Shown here piece after piece: positions 1 to 7,378 of a stretch of 20,805 nt of DNA. Made by a program: the position numbers and the translations under genes. The notes under the pieces were generated by a model. It saw nothing but the letters and a program-made list of their open reading frames with translations, was not told the DNA's origin and did no database searches. The stretch comes from Sedimentisphaerales bacterium (lineage in GTDB: Bacteria > Planctomycetota > Phycisphaerae > Sedimentisphaerales > SG8-4): the NCBI GenBank assembly GCA_016932895.1, contig JAFGCA010000813.1, positions 1-20,805 on the forward strand, given 5' to 3'. Within the stretch, counting starts at the first letter, position 1. Every line of letters starts with the position of its first letter.

Positions 1-1317
1 ACGTATACGGCCGGGGGACGCATCGATTCGCCGCCCACGTATCACCACGGCATCGTGCTCTTCGGATCGGCCGACGGGTACGTCTACGCGTTACGCGCCA
101 AAGACGGGGCCCTCGCCTGGCGCTTCCGTGCGGCGCCGGTCGATCAGCGGATGATGGCCTGGGAACAGCTCGAATCGGCCTGGCCCGTTCACGGCAGCGT
201 CCTGGTCCATGACGACGTGCTCTACTGCACCGCCGGACGCAACATGTACCTCGAAGGCGGCATTCATTTCCTGCGCCTCGACCCGGCCACCGGTCGGCTC
301 CTCGGCGAGGTCGTCATGGACGACCGGGACCCCGAAACCGGAGAGGATATGCATCTGGCCTATCTGAAGAAGACCCAGGGCAACAATATGCCTGTGGCTT
401 TGTCGGACGTTCTTTCCTGTGACGGCCGGCACATCTGGATGCGCTCGCAGAAAATAGACTTCCAGGGCAAACGCCACGAGATCGCCCTACAGAGTGTCAC
501 CGAGCAGACGCCGGAGGATTGCCACCTGTTCTGCCAGGTCGGCCTGCTGGACGATTCGTACTTCTTCCGTGGGTACTGGAGCTACGGCCGGCGCGTCACG
601 GGCGGCTACGGGGGCTGGTACCGGGCCGGGCGGCTCGTGCCGGCCGGACGCATCCTGTGCTTCGACGACTCGCGCGTCTACGGCTACGGCCGCAAGCCCG
701 AGTACATGGTCAACGCCTCCGTCCTCGAATACCAGCTCTTCGCTTCGGACAAGGCCGTGACGCAGGCGGCCATCGACCGCATCAGCAAGGCCCAGAGGAG
801 AATCAACGCCCGCTCCGACCAGAAGAACGGCGACTCGTCCGACTGGCGGCTGCGCCACTTCTTCCCGGTCGAGGACCTGACCGCCGCCCGGTACGAGTGG
901 GCCATGGACCAGCCGGGCGTCGTCGCCCGCGCGATGGCCGTCGCCGGCGACACGCTCTTCGTCGCGGGCCCGCCCGATCTCGTCGACGAGCGCCAGGCGT
1001 TCTATCATCCCGACGACGCCGGCATACAGGCCAGGCTGGCCCGCCAGGCCGAAGCCCTCGCCGGGCGGCACGGGGGACAGATATGGGCCCTGGCCACGAG
1101 CGACGGGAATCTGCGCCGCCGCTACAGCCTCGATACCATCCCGACGTTCGACGGCATGGCCGCGGCGCAGGGACGTCTGTACATCACGACGGTGGATGGA
1201 CGCGTGCTCTGCCTCGGCGACGAGGGCACGCGCACGCTGCCGGCGGTCGTCAATCAGCCTGTCCGCGTGGCGTGGGACCAGCCGGAGGACCCGAACTATC
1301 TCCGACCCGTCCGGTAA
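1..1317 (+). CDS. PQQ-like beta-propeller repeat protein, 5'-truncated by window edge
   Basis: The reading frame is open from base 1, so the annotated part is the C-terminal 438 residues of a longer protein. Blade-like segments are visible: near the start 'GRIDSPPTYHHGIVLFGSADG' runs into 'YVYALRAKDGALAWRF', then 'HGSVLVHDDVLYCTAGR' with 'FLRLDPATGRLLGE', and near the end 'FDGMAAAQGRLYITTVDG' with 'RVLCLGDEG'. These follow the PQQ/BamB-type beta-propeller pattern of a strand ending in a displayed value followed by 'D..TG...W'. Such proteins are usually exported and serve as binding scaffolds or quinoprotein-like enzymes. No catalytic residues of a true quinoprotein dehydrogenase can be identified here, and substrate is unknown. 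The signal peptide, if any, lies outside the window. GTG at 55 is an internal codon, not the start. The next gene is on the opposite strand (convergent). Confidence 0.8.
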   Translation, partial: TYTAGGRIDSPPTYHHGIVLFGSADGYVYALRAKDGALAWRFRAAPVDQRMMAWEQLESAWPVHGSVLVHDDVLYCTAGRNMYLEGGIHFLRLDPATGRLLGEVVMDDRDPETGEDMHLAYLKKTQGNNMPVALSDVLSCDGRHIWMRSQKIDFQGKRHEIALQSVTEQTPEDCHLFCQVGLLDDSYFFRGYWSYGRRVTGGYGGWYRAGRLVPAGRILCFDDSRVYGYGRKPEYMVNASVLEYQLFASDKAVTQAAIDRISKAQRRINARSDQKNGDSSDWRLRHFFPVEDLTAARYEWAMDQPGVVARAMAVAGDTLFVAGPPDLVDERQAFYHPDDAGIQARLARQAEALAGRHGGQIWALATSDGNLRRRYSLDTIPTFDGMAAAQGRLYITTVDGRVLCLGDEGTRTLPAVVNQPVRVAWDQPEDPNYLRPVR

Positions 1318-1450
1318 CCGGAGGGGCACAGATCAAAAGGCAAAATGAAGCATTGAGGAAGTCACCCGGGCGCGCCGCGATTCCGTCGCGTCATAGAAAA
1401 CTCCAACGCCCAGCCCCGCGTGACCGCGAGGAGGATCCGAGAGCCGAGCC

Positions 1451-1858
1451 TCAGGTCCTTGGGCTCTTGCGCCAGGCCCAGCGGATTAACGCGACCGCCA
1501 CGGCGGCGGTCAGGACGATCCAGGCTCCGACGAACCACTTTCCGCCCGGGTCGAGCAGGCCGACGACGCCGATGAAAGCCAGGACGATGATGATGAGCAG
1601 CACCACGCCGCGGGCTGTCTTCACCGTCGGTGACAAACGGGCCTGATCCTCCTTGTCCATCTCGGCCAGGACGCCGCGGGCCATGTCCTGCTGCGTGGCA
1701 GGCACGGCGATGCGAACCTCCTGAACATCACGGCGGTAGGCCGTCATCTTGCCGACGTCGTCGAGGACGACCGCATCCAGATTGCGACTGCGCAGGTATC
1801 CCACGACCCGGGACACGTCGTTCGCAAGCGTTCGGTACACCGTCACAAGCTCGGCCAT
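1451..1858 (-). CDS. DUF2007-like small membrane protein
   Basis: This is a 135-residue protein. Residues 1-70 (starting MAELVTVYRT, with 'YLRSRNLDAVVLDD' and 'EVRIAVPATQQDMARGVLAE') look like a DUF2007-type 'putative signal transducing' domain, a small ferredoxin-like fold often found alone or fused to membrane segments. Two hydrophobic helices follow at about residues 84-102 and 109-127, then a short basic tail, giving a cytoplasmic domain anchored by a hairpin of two membrane helices. The start is well supported by GGAGGT eight bases upstream of the ATG at 1858. It lies downstream of the GyrI-like gene on the same strand (89-base gap) and could be co-transcribed with it. The biochemical role of the family is not established, so no specific function is assigned. 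Confidence 0.7.
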   Translation of the reverse strand: MAELVTVYRTLANDVSRVVGYLRSRNLDAVVLDDVGKMTAYRRDVQEVRIAVPATQQDMARGVLAEMDKEDQARLSPTVKTARGVVLLIIIVLAFIGVVGLLDPGGKWFVGAWIVLTAAVAVALIRWAWRKSPRT

Positions 1859-1947
1859 CAGCCGACACCTCCACTACGAAAGCATATGGGCACGCCCGAA
1901 TCCTCGCCGGCCGATTCTCCCGCCGGCGCCCGACCGGCTCGTAGCCG

Positions 1948-2415
1948 CTACGTGATGGGGGCGTAGATTTCGGTGAGGATCTCTTCCGGGGCGACTTTTC
2001 GCGGATCGTTGAGGTAGACTTCCCGGGTGGGGCCGGCCACCTTCTTGTGGTTCTCGGCGATCCAGGCGAAGAGCGTCTTGTAGGTGGCGGCGCACTGCTC
2101 GTAGGGCCCCTGGTGGACGATCATGGCCATCGGCCCGCCGGGCAGCTCGTAGCAGGTCACGCGGTCGGTGCCGGTGACCTTCTTGGCCACGGGGATCACC
2201 ACTTCCACGTCGGCACTGCTCTCCTCGTTGGCCTTCATCGCCTCCTTGGGCGTCTCATGGCAGACGAAGGTGGGCCGCCCGACGATGCCCGCCCCGCTGC
2301 CGGCGGCAAACTGGCACACGGTGGCAATCATCGGTCCGATCTCGGCGTACGTGCCGCGCTTGCGCATCCCCACCACCAACTGGGATTCGACCTCCTTGAC
2401 AGTCACCTCACTCAT
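1948..2415 (-). CDS. GyrI-like / AraC effector-binding domain protein
   Basis: This is a stand-alone 155-residue GyrI-like (SOUL/effector-binding) domain with no DNA-binding part. Matching features are an N-terminal strand 'VKEVESQLVVGMRKRGTYAE', a central 'ADVEVVIPVAKKVTG' strand, then 'CYELPGGPMAMIVHQGPYEQ', and a C-terminal 'PTREVYLNDPRKVAPEEILTE' ending in 'IYAPI'. This is the usual order in the family, where 'E.Y' near the end contributes to small-molecule binding. Family members bind hydrophobic or cationic small molecules, act as gyrase inhibitors, or hydrolyse cyclopropanoid-type compounds; which applies here cannot be read from the sequence. The frame is open for 55 codons further upstream, but the ATG at 2415 is preceded by GGGAGGT six bases away and begins the conserved domain, so that start is chosen. 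Confidence 0.8.
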   Translation of the reverse strand: MSEVTVKEVESQLVVGMRKRGTYAEIGPMIATVCQFAAGSGAGIVGRPTFVCHETPKEAMKANEESSADVEVVIPVAKKVTGTDRVTCYELPGGPMAMIVHQGPYEQCAATYKTLFAWIAENHKKVAGPTREVYLNDPRKVAPEEILTEIYAPIT

Positions 2416-2470
2416 CGCACTACCTCCCATACAATGGGCCGTTGCCGACCGCCGTCCTGAATCGTACGGT

Positions 2471-2499
2471 TCTATACCCATTGTACCGGCCCGATACAA
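2471..2499 (-). promoter_or_regulatory. possible sigma70-type promoter for the GyrI-like gene
   Basis: On the minus strand TTGTAT (2494-2499) is separated by 17 bases from TATAGA (2471-2476), about 55 bases upstream of the GyrI-like start. The -35 match is poor. A small inverted repeat GGCCCG/CGGGCC (2488-2493 with 2502-2507) overlaps it and could instead be the end of the pectate lyase transcript. Weak call. Confidence 0.25.
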
Positions 2500-2552
2500 C
2501 GCGGGCCAATGCATTCTGACGCAAATCTCGACCGCACGCGTCATTGGCGTTT

Positions 2553-3905
2553 TCAGCGCGGGCTTGCCGACTGGAGGCAATCACAGAGCAGGTTTACGTT
2601 GCGTACGAACGTCTCGGAGCGAATTCTCCCCTCCTGCAGCCACCGGCCCTCTTCGTCCAGCGCGTCGATGACCTGGCGCACCCGTGATTCCAGCGCCGGG
2701 CGCATCGGTCCGGTCCGGCCCGTCGACCTTGCGGCGCGGTTCGAACGGGCCGACGTGGTCTCGGATGCGACGGCGCGCCGGTAGCGAGCCACCACGGCGG
2801 GGATGCCAAAGCCGCCCTGCCAGCCGTAACTGCTCTTCTCGCGTTCGCTGATCTTTTCGTAGTCGTAGTGAATCTTGTTCCCGTCCTCCCGGTCGCCATA
2901 GATCGGGCGGTTGGTGCCGACCTCATAGAGCCGGGCCCAGCGACCGCTGCCAATCTTCGAGCTTTCCAGCCAGGCAATCGCCTTCGGGATCGGCTCCAGG
3001 TACTTCTTGTCTTGCGTGTAGAGATACAAATCGATCAGCGTCTGAATATTCGAGACGGTAACGAGGCTGCAAACGCCCGGCGGCTCGAAGCGGCGGGCCC
3101 AGGCCGGTTTGAGATCGTGCGTGTACTGCTGGGCCCACCCCGCCTGCGGCGGCGCCAACTGGGCGAGAATGATGAAGTCGCCGCCCCGTTTGGCGCTGTC
3201 GAGATACGCCTGCCGGCCGTAGACCCGGTGGCCGCGCAGCATCAGCTCGATGCAGTCGTTCATCGCGCGGTCGTTGAAGGTGTAGTGATCGTGATAGCCG
3301 CCCCGCAACGGATACCACTGAGGCCACGCGCCGTTGGGAAACTGGCTTTTCATCATGAAGGCAAAACCCAGCTCGACGGCCTCGGTGAGCCAGGGTTCGT
3401 CGATCTCCTCATCCAGACTGACGAGGAAATGCAGCGCCCCCTGGGTGATATCGTCGTCGAACGTGCATCGCTGGCCGTGGCGTACGACCCGCGCGGCGTT
3501 GGGGTCCAGGTGAGCAACGTCGACGCGGTGATCCCAGCCTCCGGTGGTGCGCTGTCCCCAGGCCAGGGCCCGGGCGGCGTCTTTGGCGGCCGACAGGTAC
3601 CAGGGCCGGCCGGTGACGCGGTAGGCGCGCAGATAGGCCTGCCCCACGCTGGGCGTCCCCGGCGGCTGCACCCAGATTTCCGTCGGTGCGGCCTTCTCGT
3701 ACAACGCTTCCCCATAGCGCTCGGTCAAATCCTCGGAATAGATCCCGACGTAGCCGCCGTTGGTAGAAATCGAATGCATGTAGGCACAGGCTTTACGCAG
3801 CGTTGCTCTTGCCTGGTCCTCCAATGTCGCCTCTTGTGCCCGCGCAAGCGATCCGAGCAACGTCCCGGTCGCCACCATGAGCACCATCCCCACGCATTTT
3901 CTCAC
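2553..3905 (-). CDS. secreted pectate lyase, polysaccharide lyase family 10 type
   Basis: This 450-residue enzyme should cleave pectate/polygalacturonate by beta-elimination outside the cytoplasm. The hydrophobic stretch 'CVGMVLMVATGTLLGSLARA' at residues 4-23, followed by Q, is a signal peptide. An (alpha/alpha)-barrel PL10 pattern follows: 'AYLRAYRVTG..WYLSAAKDAARALAWGQ' (90-118), 'GGWDHR' (122-127), 'TFDDDITQGALHFL' (148-161), 'PNGAWPQWYPL' then 'HDHYTFND' (190-212), 'GWAQQYTHDLKPAWARRFEPP' (256-276) and 'YGDREDGNKIHYDYEKI' (336-352). The aspartates and the 'ARRFEPP' arginine lie in blocks conserved in the family. Residues 381-450 form a Ser/Arg-rich linker and a C-terminal helix region ending 'IRSETFVRNVNLLCD'. 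The start is the GTG at 3905, with AAGGAG six bases upstream and the signal peptide directly after; the frame extends 25 codons further without a better start. It appears to be transcribed alone from its own promoter. Confidence 0.9.
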   Translation of the reverse strand: MRKCVGMVLMVATGTLLGSLARAQEATLEDQARATLRKACAYMHSISTNGGYVGIYSEDLTERYGEALYEKAAPTEIWVQPPGTPSVGQAYLRAYRVTGRPWYLSAAKDAARALAWGQRTTGGWDHRVDVAHLDPNAARVVRHGQRCTFDDDITQGALHFLVSLDEEIDEPWLTEAVELGFAFMMKSQFPNGAWPQWYPLRGGYHDHYTFNDRAMNDCIELMLRGHRVYGRQAYLDSAKRGGDFIILAQLAPPQAGWAQQYTHDLKPAWARRFEPPGVCSLVTVSNIQTLIDLYLYTQDKKYLEPIPKAIAWLESSKIGSGRWARLYEVGTNRPIYGDREDGNKIHYDYEKISEREKSSYGWQGGFGIPAVVARYRRAVASETTSARSNRAARSTGRTGPMRPALESRVRQVIDALDEEGRWLQEGRIRSETFVRNVNLLCDCLQSASPR

Positions 3906-3979
3906 GGAATTCTCCTTCACAAACCCTGGGCCAACCTCCCGGCCGTCGGCGATTCGAGTGACGCACGGCCTGCGATCCA

Positions 3980-4008
3980 ATGCTATGAAGCCCGCTCGCT
4001 GCTGTCAA
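3980..4008 (-). promoter_or_regulatory. sigma70-like promoter of the pectate lyase gene
   Basis: On the minus strand a perfect TTGACA (4003-4008) is followed after 17 bases by TAGCAT (3980-3985). Transcription would begin near 3973 and leave a leader of about 68 bases before the GTG start at 3905. It diverges from the tRNA promoter about 70 bases away. Confidence 0.6.
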
Positions 4009-4077
4009 GGAACGCACGACGGGGTCTTTTGATCCTGCAAAACGCAACTCTTTGCATAATTTCCGGGGCAAAGACGC

Positions 4078-4106
4078 TTGACGAATGCGGCCGCAGCGCC
4101 CATAAT
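4078..4106 (+). promoter_or_regulatory. sigma70-like promoter of tRNA-Leu
   Basis: TTGACG (4078-4083), a 17-base spacer, then CATAAT (4101-4106). The predicted transcription start near 4113 lies about six bases before the mature tRNA 5' end. The geometry and position fit a stable-RNA promoter. Confidence 0.65.
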
Positions 4107-4118
4107 AGTCCCAGTTTC

Positions 4119-4202
4119 GCGGATGTGGCGGAATTGGCAGACGCGCAGGCTTCAGGTGCCTGTGGGCTTCGGCTCGTGGAGGTTCGACTCCTCTCATCCG
4201 CA
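4119..4202 (+). tRNA. tRNA-Leu (anticodon CAG)
   Basis: An 84-base class II tRNA. The acceptor stem GCGGATG (4119-4125) pairs with CATCCGC (4195-4201), followed by discriminator A at 4202. The anticodon stem CAGGC/GCCTG encloses the loop TTCAGGT, so the anticodon is CAG, reading CUG leucine codons. The long variable arm has the hairpin GGGC-TTCG-GCTC, typical of tRNA-Leu. The T arm is GGAGG-TTCGACT-CCTCT with one G-U pair. CCA is not encoded (bases after the discriminator are TTTTT), so it must be added after transcription. Confidence 0.95.
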
Positions 4203-4301
4203 TTTTTCCCCCCGAGTTGCTCCCGGGACCCTCCGGAGGCAGCATCAATTGTATCAACTCTAACGAAAACGAGGCCCAACGGCCGATAAACAAGATAAGT
4301 G

Positions 4302-4320
4302 CGCGCGCCGATGGCGCGCG
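4302..4320 (+). terminator. GC-rich hairpin downstream of the tRNA (possible terminator)
   Basis: CGCGCGCC (4302-4309), loop GAT, GGCGCGCG (4313-4320): a perfect 8-bp stem followed only by TTT. It lies between tRNA-Leu and the next coding region. The short T-tract makes intrinsic termination uncertain; it could equally act as an mRNA leader structure, since it is 33 bases before the ATG at 4353. Confidence 0.3.
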
Positions 4321-4352
4321 TTTGGGTGGGGTAAGGCCGCAAATGGCGTGTT

Positions 4353-5156
4353 ATGGTTGATATTCTGAAGAATTTCGAGCAGATGGCGAGCCGGTTCAGC
4401 CCGCTGGTGCTGGTCGGGCCGGGGCTGGCGATCACCGTCCTGGGTCTGTTTGTCTGGCTGGGCGGGCTCGGCTTTCGGCGGGCGTTGCTGGCCCTGGTTG
4501 GCGCCGTCACGGGTGGTTTCTGCGCCCTGCTGGTCGCGCCTCAGAGCGCCGCGATTGTCGTGCTGGCAACACTGGTATTCGCGTTCGTCGGGGCGATCTT
4601 TCAGCGGCTCTTTACGGCCGTGCTGCTGGGCGCGCTGTCGTTTGCGATCACCTTCGGCGTCGTCGCCTGGCCCTTCCTGAAGGAGTATCAAGGATCGCTG
4701 GTTTCCGGGGAAATCGGCCGAAACAACGAGATTCTCACGGTGCGGGAGAGCGTCGAGGTGATTCACCTGACCAGCCTCGATCTGGCCGACGGCGTTCGCT
4801 ACGCCGCCCGCCAGTTGGCGCCGCTGAACTGGGCCGTGGCCGCCGCCGTCAGCGCGGGTCTGTTGACCATCGGCCTGCTGTTTCGACATCTCGGCGGGGC
4901 CCTCTCCTGTTCGACCCTCGGCACCGGGCTGATCTTCGCCGGACTCGTGCTTCTGGTCACCCTCAAGGGCTCCGGCCCCGTCGCCCGCATGCAAAACCAG
5001 GCGGCCCTTTACGCCCTCGTCTTCATCGGCATGATCGGATTCGGCACGCTCGAGCAGCTCGTTCTCTGCTCCCACGCCGACCGCAAACAAGAGAAAGCGT
5101 CGCCCAAGCGGCACGCCAACAGTAAGAAACCCAAGGAAGGCTGGCGCAACCGGTGA
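4353..5156 (+). CDS. polytopic membrane protein of unknown function
   Basis: I do not recognise a specific family with certainty. The 267-residue product has about seven predicted membrane helices: roughly residues 18-39, 43-63, 66-85, 88-109, 157-177, 180-204 and 217-238. A polar segment of about 45 residues lies between helices four and five ('KEYQGSLVSGEIGRNNEIL' onward), and the C-terminal tail is lysine/arginine-rich ('RKQEKASPKRHANSKKPKEG'). The glycine- and alanine-rich helices ('ALLALVGAVTGGFCALLVAP') resemble the DUF4203/TMEM198-like style seen in the next gene, so the two may be distant relatives. No strong ribosome-binding site precedes the ATG at 4353; an in-frame ATG at 4383 is an alternative. 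It shares strand and close spacing with the gene at 5240, suggesting one transcript. Confidence 0.7.
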   Translation: MVDILKNFEQMASRFSPLVLVGPGLAITVLGLFVWLGGLGFRRALLALVGAVTGGFCALLVAPQSAAIVVLATLVFAFVGAIFQRLFTAVLLGALSFAITFGVVAWPFLKEYQGSLVSGEIGRNNEILTVRESVEVIHLTSLDLADGVRYAARQLAPLNWAVAAAVSAGLLTIGLLFRHLGGALSCSTLGTGLIFAGLVLLVTLKGSGPVARMQNQAALYALVFIGMIGFGTLEQLVLCSHADRKQEKASPKRHANSKKPKEGWRNR

Positions 5157-5168
5157 AAACCCGCTGGC

Positions 5169-5243
5169 ATGAAGAACTCGGCTATCACAAATGACACTCC
5201 GGAGGAGAAGATCTCCACCGCGATCGACGGGAGCACTACATGA
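5169..5243 (+). CDS. possible 24-residue leader peptide overlapping the next start
   Basis: A short frame of 24 codons begins 12 bases after the stop of the preceding gene and ends in an ATGA overlap with the ATG at 5240, the arrangement used for translational coupling. The predicted peptide is polar, begins MKNSAITNDT, and matches nothing I know. It has no convincing ribosome-binding site. It may be a chance frame; it is listed because of the exact overlap. Confidence 0.15.
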   Translation: MKNSAITNDTPEEKISTAIDGSTT

Positions 5244-5917
5244 ATAACCTGATATACGCCCTGCAAACCATTCTCCTGGCACAAGCCGAAGAACAGGAGG
5301 TCGTACCGATCGATCTCATCTGGAAACACGTGACCTCGCTCGACGTGGTCGAGGCGGTGACGTTTATCGCCTTCGGGACCGTCTGGCTCTTCTACGGCTG
5401 GCGCGTCTTCAAGATCCTGGTCACCATTTGCTTCGGGCTGCTGGGGCTGTTTCTGGGCATTTATGCCAACGAAAACTTCATCGGGGGCAACAGTTTCTGG
5501 ATGGGCCTGATTTGCGTGGTGTTCTTTGCGGTGCTCTCGATCCCGTTCATGCGCTGGGGCGTGAGTCTGCTGGGCGCGGCCTCCGGTGGCATCCTCACCG
5601 CCGGCGTCTGGCTGGCGCTGGGTCTGCCGGAAGAATACGTCTGGGCCGGCGGGCTGATCGGACTGATCGCCGGCGGCATGATCTCCTTCATCGTCTTCAA
5701 GATCGCGGTGATCCTCTTCACCAGCCTGGGGGGCAGCGCCCTCCTGGCGGTCGGCCTGCTGGCCATCGCCTGCAAGCAATTGATCCCGGCCGACCAGCTC
5801 AAGATTTTCGCCAACAGCAACCAGTGGTTTCTACCGGCGCTGATTCTGGCGCCCATGGGGGTGGGCATCTATCTCCAGCACCGTTTCATCAAGACGGCCC
5901 AGGACTGGACCGTTTGA
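5240..5917 (+). CDS. DUF4203/TMEM198-like multi-pass membrane protein
   Basis: A 225-residue integral membrane protein. After a short hydrophobic N-terminus and a polar stretch ('AEEQEVVPID') there are about seven glycine-rich helices: roughly residues 37-55, 57-77, 86-104, 108-130, 134-155, 158-179 and 196-217. The repeated small-residue helices, such as 'ICFGLLGLFLGIYA', 'GAASGGILTAGVWLALG' and 'YVWAGGLIGLIAGGMISFIV', are the pattern of DUF4203/TMEM198-type proteins, whose bacterial role is unknown. GGGAG six bases before the ATG supports the start. It follows the membrane protein at 4353-5156 by 83 bases on the same strand. It converges on the enolase-superfamily gene with 33 bases between the two stops. 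Confidence 0.75.
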   Translation: MNNLIYALQTILLAQAEEQEVVPIDLIWKHVTSLDVVEAVTFIAFGTVWLFYGWRVFKILVTICFGLLGLFLGIYANENFIGGNSFWMGLICVVFFAVLSIPFMRWGVSLLGAASGGILTAGVWLALGLPEEYVWAGGLIGLIAGGMISFIVFKIAVILFTSLGGSALLAVGLLAIACKQLIPADQLKIFANSNQWFLPALILAPMGVGIYLQHRFIKTAQDWTV

Positions 5918-5950
5918 CGGGAGGCCGAACGCGCAGCGCCCGCGCCCCGC

Positions 5951-7312
5951 TTAGCTCCACAGCCGGTCGTGGGCGCGGTCGGTGTCCCATTCGTCGGTGG
6001 GCTCGAAACAGCCTTCGCCCCGGCTGAGGTGCTCTTTGACCGCGTCCAGGTTCAACTCGACTCCCAGTCCCGGCGTCTCCGGTACGCGCGCGTGACCGCC
6101 CTCTTGGAGCGGTTTGTCGATCCCGGTCACCAGGTCTTCCCACCACGGAACATCCACCGAGTGATGCTCCAGAACGACCGCGCTTTCGGTAGCGGCCGCA
6201 CAATGTACGTTGGCCATGAAGGAGACCGGCGAACCGGCGAAGTGCATCGCCATCGCGATGCCGCCCTCTGCTGCGTAGTCCCCGATCTTCTTGGTCTCCA
6301 GGATGCCCCCGGCCGTGGCCAGATCGGGATGCACCATATCCACTGCGTGCTCGTCGATCAGCTCTTTGAAACCGTCGAGGCAGTAGATGTCCTCCCCCGT
6401 GAGAGTCGGGACATCGATGGCGTGGGTGATCTCTTTCCACAACGCGGTGTACTGCCAGGGCACCATGTCCTCCAGCCAGGCCATCTGGTAGGGCTCCAGG
6501 GCCTTGCCCAGGCGAATGCAGCTATTGACGTCGATGTGTCCGAAGTGATCGGCGGCCAGCGGAATCTCGTAGCCGACCTCGCGCCGAATCTCGGCGACGT
6601 ATTCGGCCAGCAGCGCGAGCCCTTTGTCGGTAATCTGAATGCGCGTAAAAGGATGGCTGGTGTTCGTGTACCGCCTCCAATCGGTGTCCGGAGGCATGCT
6701 CAACGCCCCGGGGATGTCACGAATCAACTTGATGCCCAGGTCCATCTTCAAGAAAGAGAAACCCATCTCCGCCCTTTGCTTGAGCCGGCGCGCATAGATC
6801 TTCCTGTCGCTGGAGACGGCGGTATCGGCGTACAAACGGATGCGATCGCGGTACTTCCCGCCCAGCATCTGGTAGACGGGGACCCCGTACGCCTTTCCGG
6901 CCAGGTCCCACAGCGCCATCTCGACGCCGGAGACGCCCCCGCCCTGCCGGCCGTGGTGGCCGAATTGCCTGATAGCCTTGAAGAGCCGCTCGACGTTGCA
7001 GGGATTCTCCCCCAGGACCCTGCTCTTGAGCATGAGGGCGTAGCGCTTGCTGCCGCCGTCGCGGACTTCGCCGTAGCCGCAGATACCCTGATTGGTATCG
7101 ATCCGAATCAGAGGCACGCGGAAAGGGGCACCCGTGATCACCGCCACGCGCAGGTCGGTGATCCGCAGTTGCGAGGGACGCGAGTTGCGATTCACACGCT
7201 GCGCCGCGCACGCCACCTGATCGTCCACTGAGCAGCCGAGAACTCCAGCCAAGCTCAGCCCGCCCAGCCCCTTGAGGACAGAACGCCGAGAGTGTTGTGG
7301 TCTTACATGCAT
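5951..7312 (-). CDS. enolase superfamily (mandelate racemase subgroup) acid-sugar dehydratase-like protein, Tat/lipobox signal
   Basis: A 453-residue member of the mandelate racemase/muconate lactonizing group, most like acid-sugar dehydratases. The capping domain spans about residues 50-160 ('[20 protein letters not shown]', '[15 protein letters not shown]'). The barrel carries K189 ('FLKMD'), candidate Mg2+ ligands D255 ('AADHFGH'), E281 ('WLED') and E307 ('TGED'), and H357 ('AMHFAGSP') as the likely acid/base. Known relatives abstract a proton alpha to a carboxylate and eliminate water; the substrate is not deducible. The N-terminus '[20 protein letters not shown]' is a twin-arginine motif with a possible lipobox, so it is probably exported folded. 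The start at 7312 has GGAG seven bases upstream. It lies 66 bases after the RraA-like gene, suggesting an operon for sugar-acid breakdown. Confidence 0.88.
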   Translation of the reverse strand: MHVRPQHSRRSVLKGLGGLSLAGVLGCSVDDQVACAAQRVNRNSRPSQLRITDLRVAVITGAPFRVPLIRIDTNQGICGYGEVRDGGSKRYALMLKSRVLGENPCNVERLFKAIRQFGHHGRQGGGVSGVEMALWDLAGKAYGVPVYQMLGGKYRDRIRLYADTAVSSDRKIYARRLKQRAEMGFSFLKMDLGIKLIRDIPGALSMPPDTDWRRYTNTSHPFTRIQITDKGLALLAEYVAEIRREVGYEIPLAADHFGHIDVNSCIRLGKALEPYQMAWLEDMVPWQYTALWKEITHAIDVPTLTGEDIYCLDGFKELIDEHAVDMVHPDLATAGGILETKKIGDYAAEGGIAMAMHFAGSPVSFMANVHCAAATESAVVLEHHSVDVPWWEDLVTGIDKPLQEGGHARVPETPGLGVELNLDAVKEHLSRGEGCFEPTDEWDTDRAHDRLWS

Positions 7313-7378
7313 CCGTTTACTCCGTGTTGGCAAAAGGAATCTTTCATCCGGCAAAACACCACGACACGGCATCGCCTC

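Noticed and set aside
519..1646. Plus-strand open frame of 375 codons overlapping the beta-propeller gene
   Set aside because: Arg/Pro-rich frame-shifted reading of the propeller gene that continues through the intergenic region and into the DUF2007-like gene.
2868..4289. Long plus-strand open frame (473 codons) opposite the pectate lyase
   Set aside because: It is the antisense shadow of the PL10 gene, has no family resemblance and runs on through the tRNA-Leu gene.
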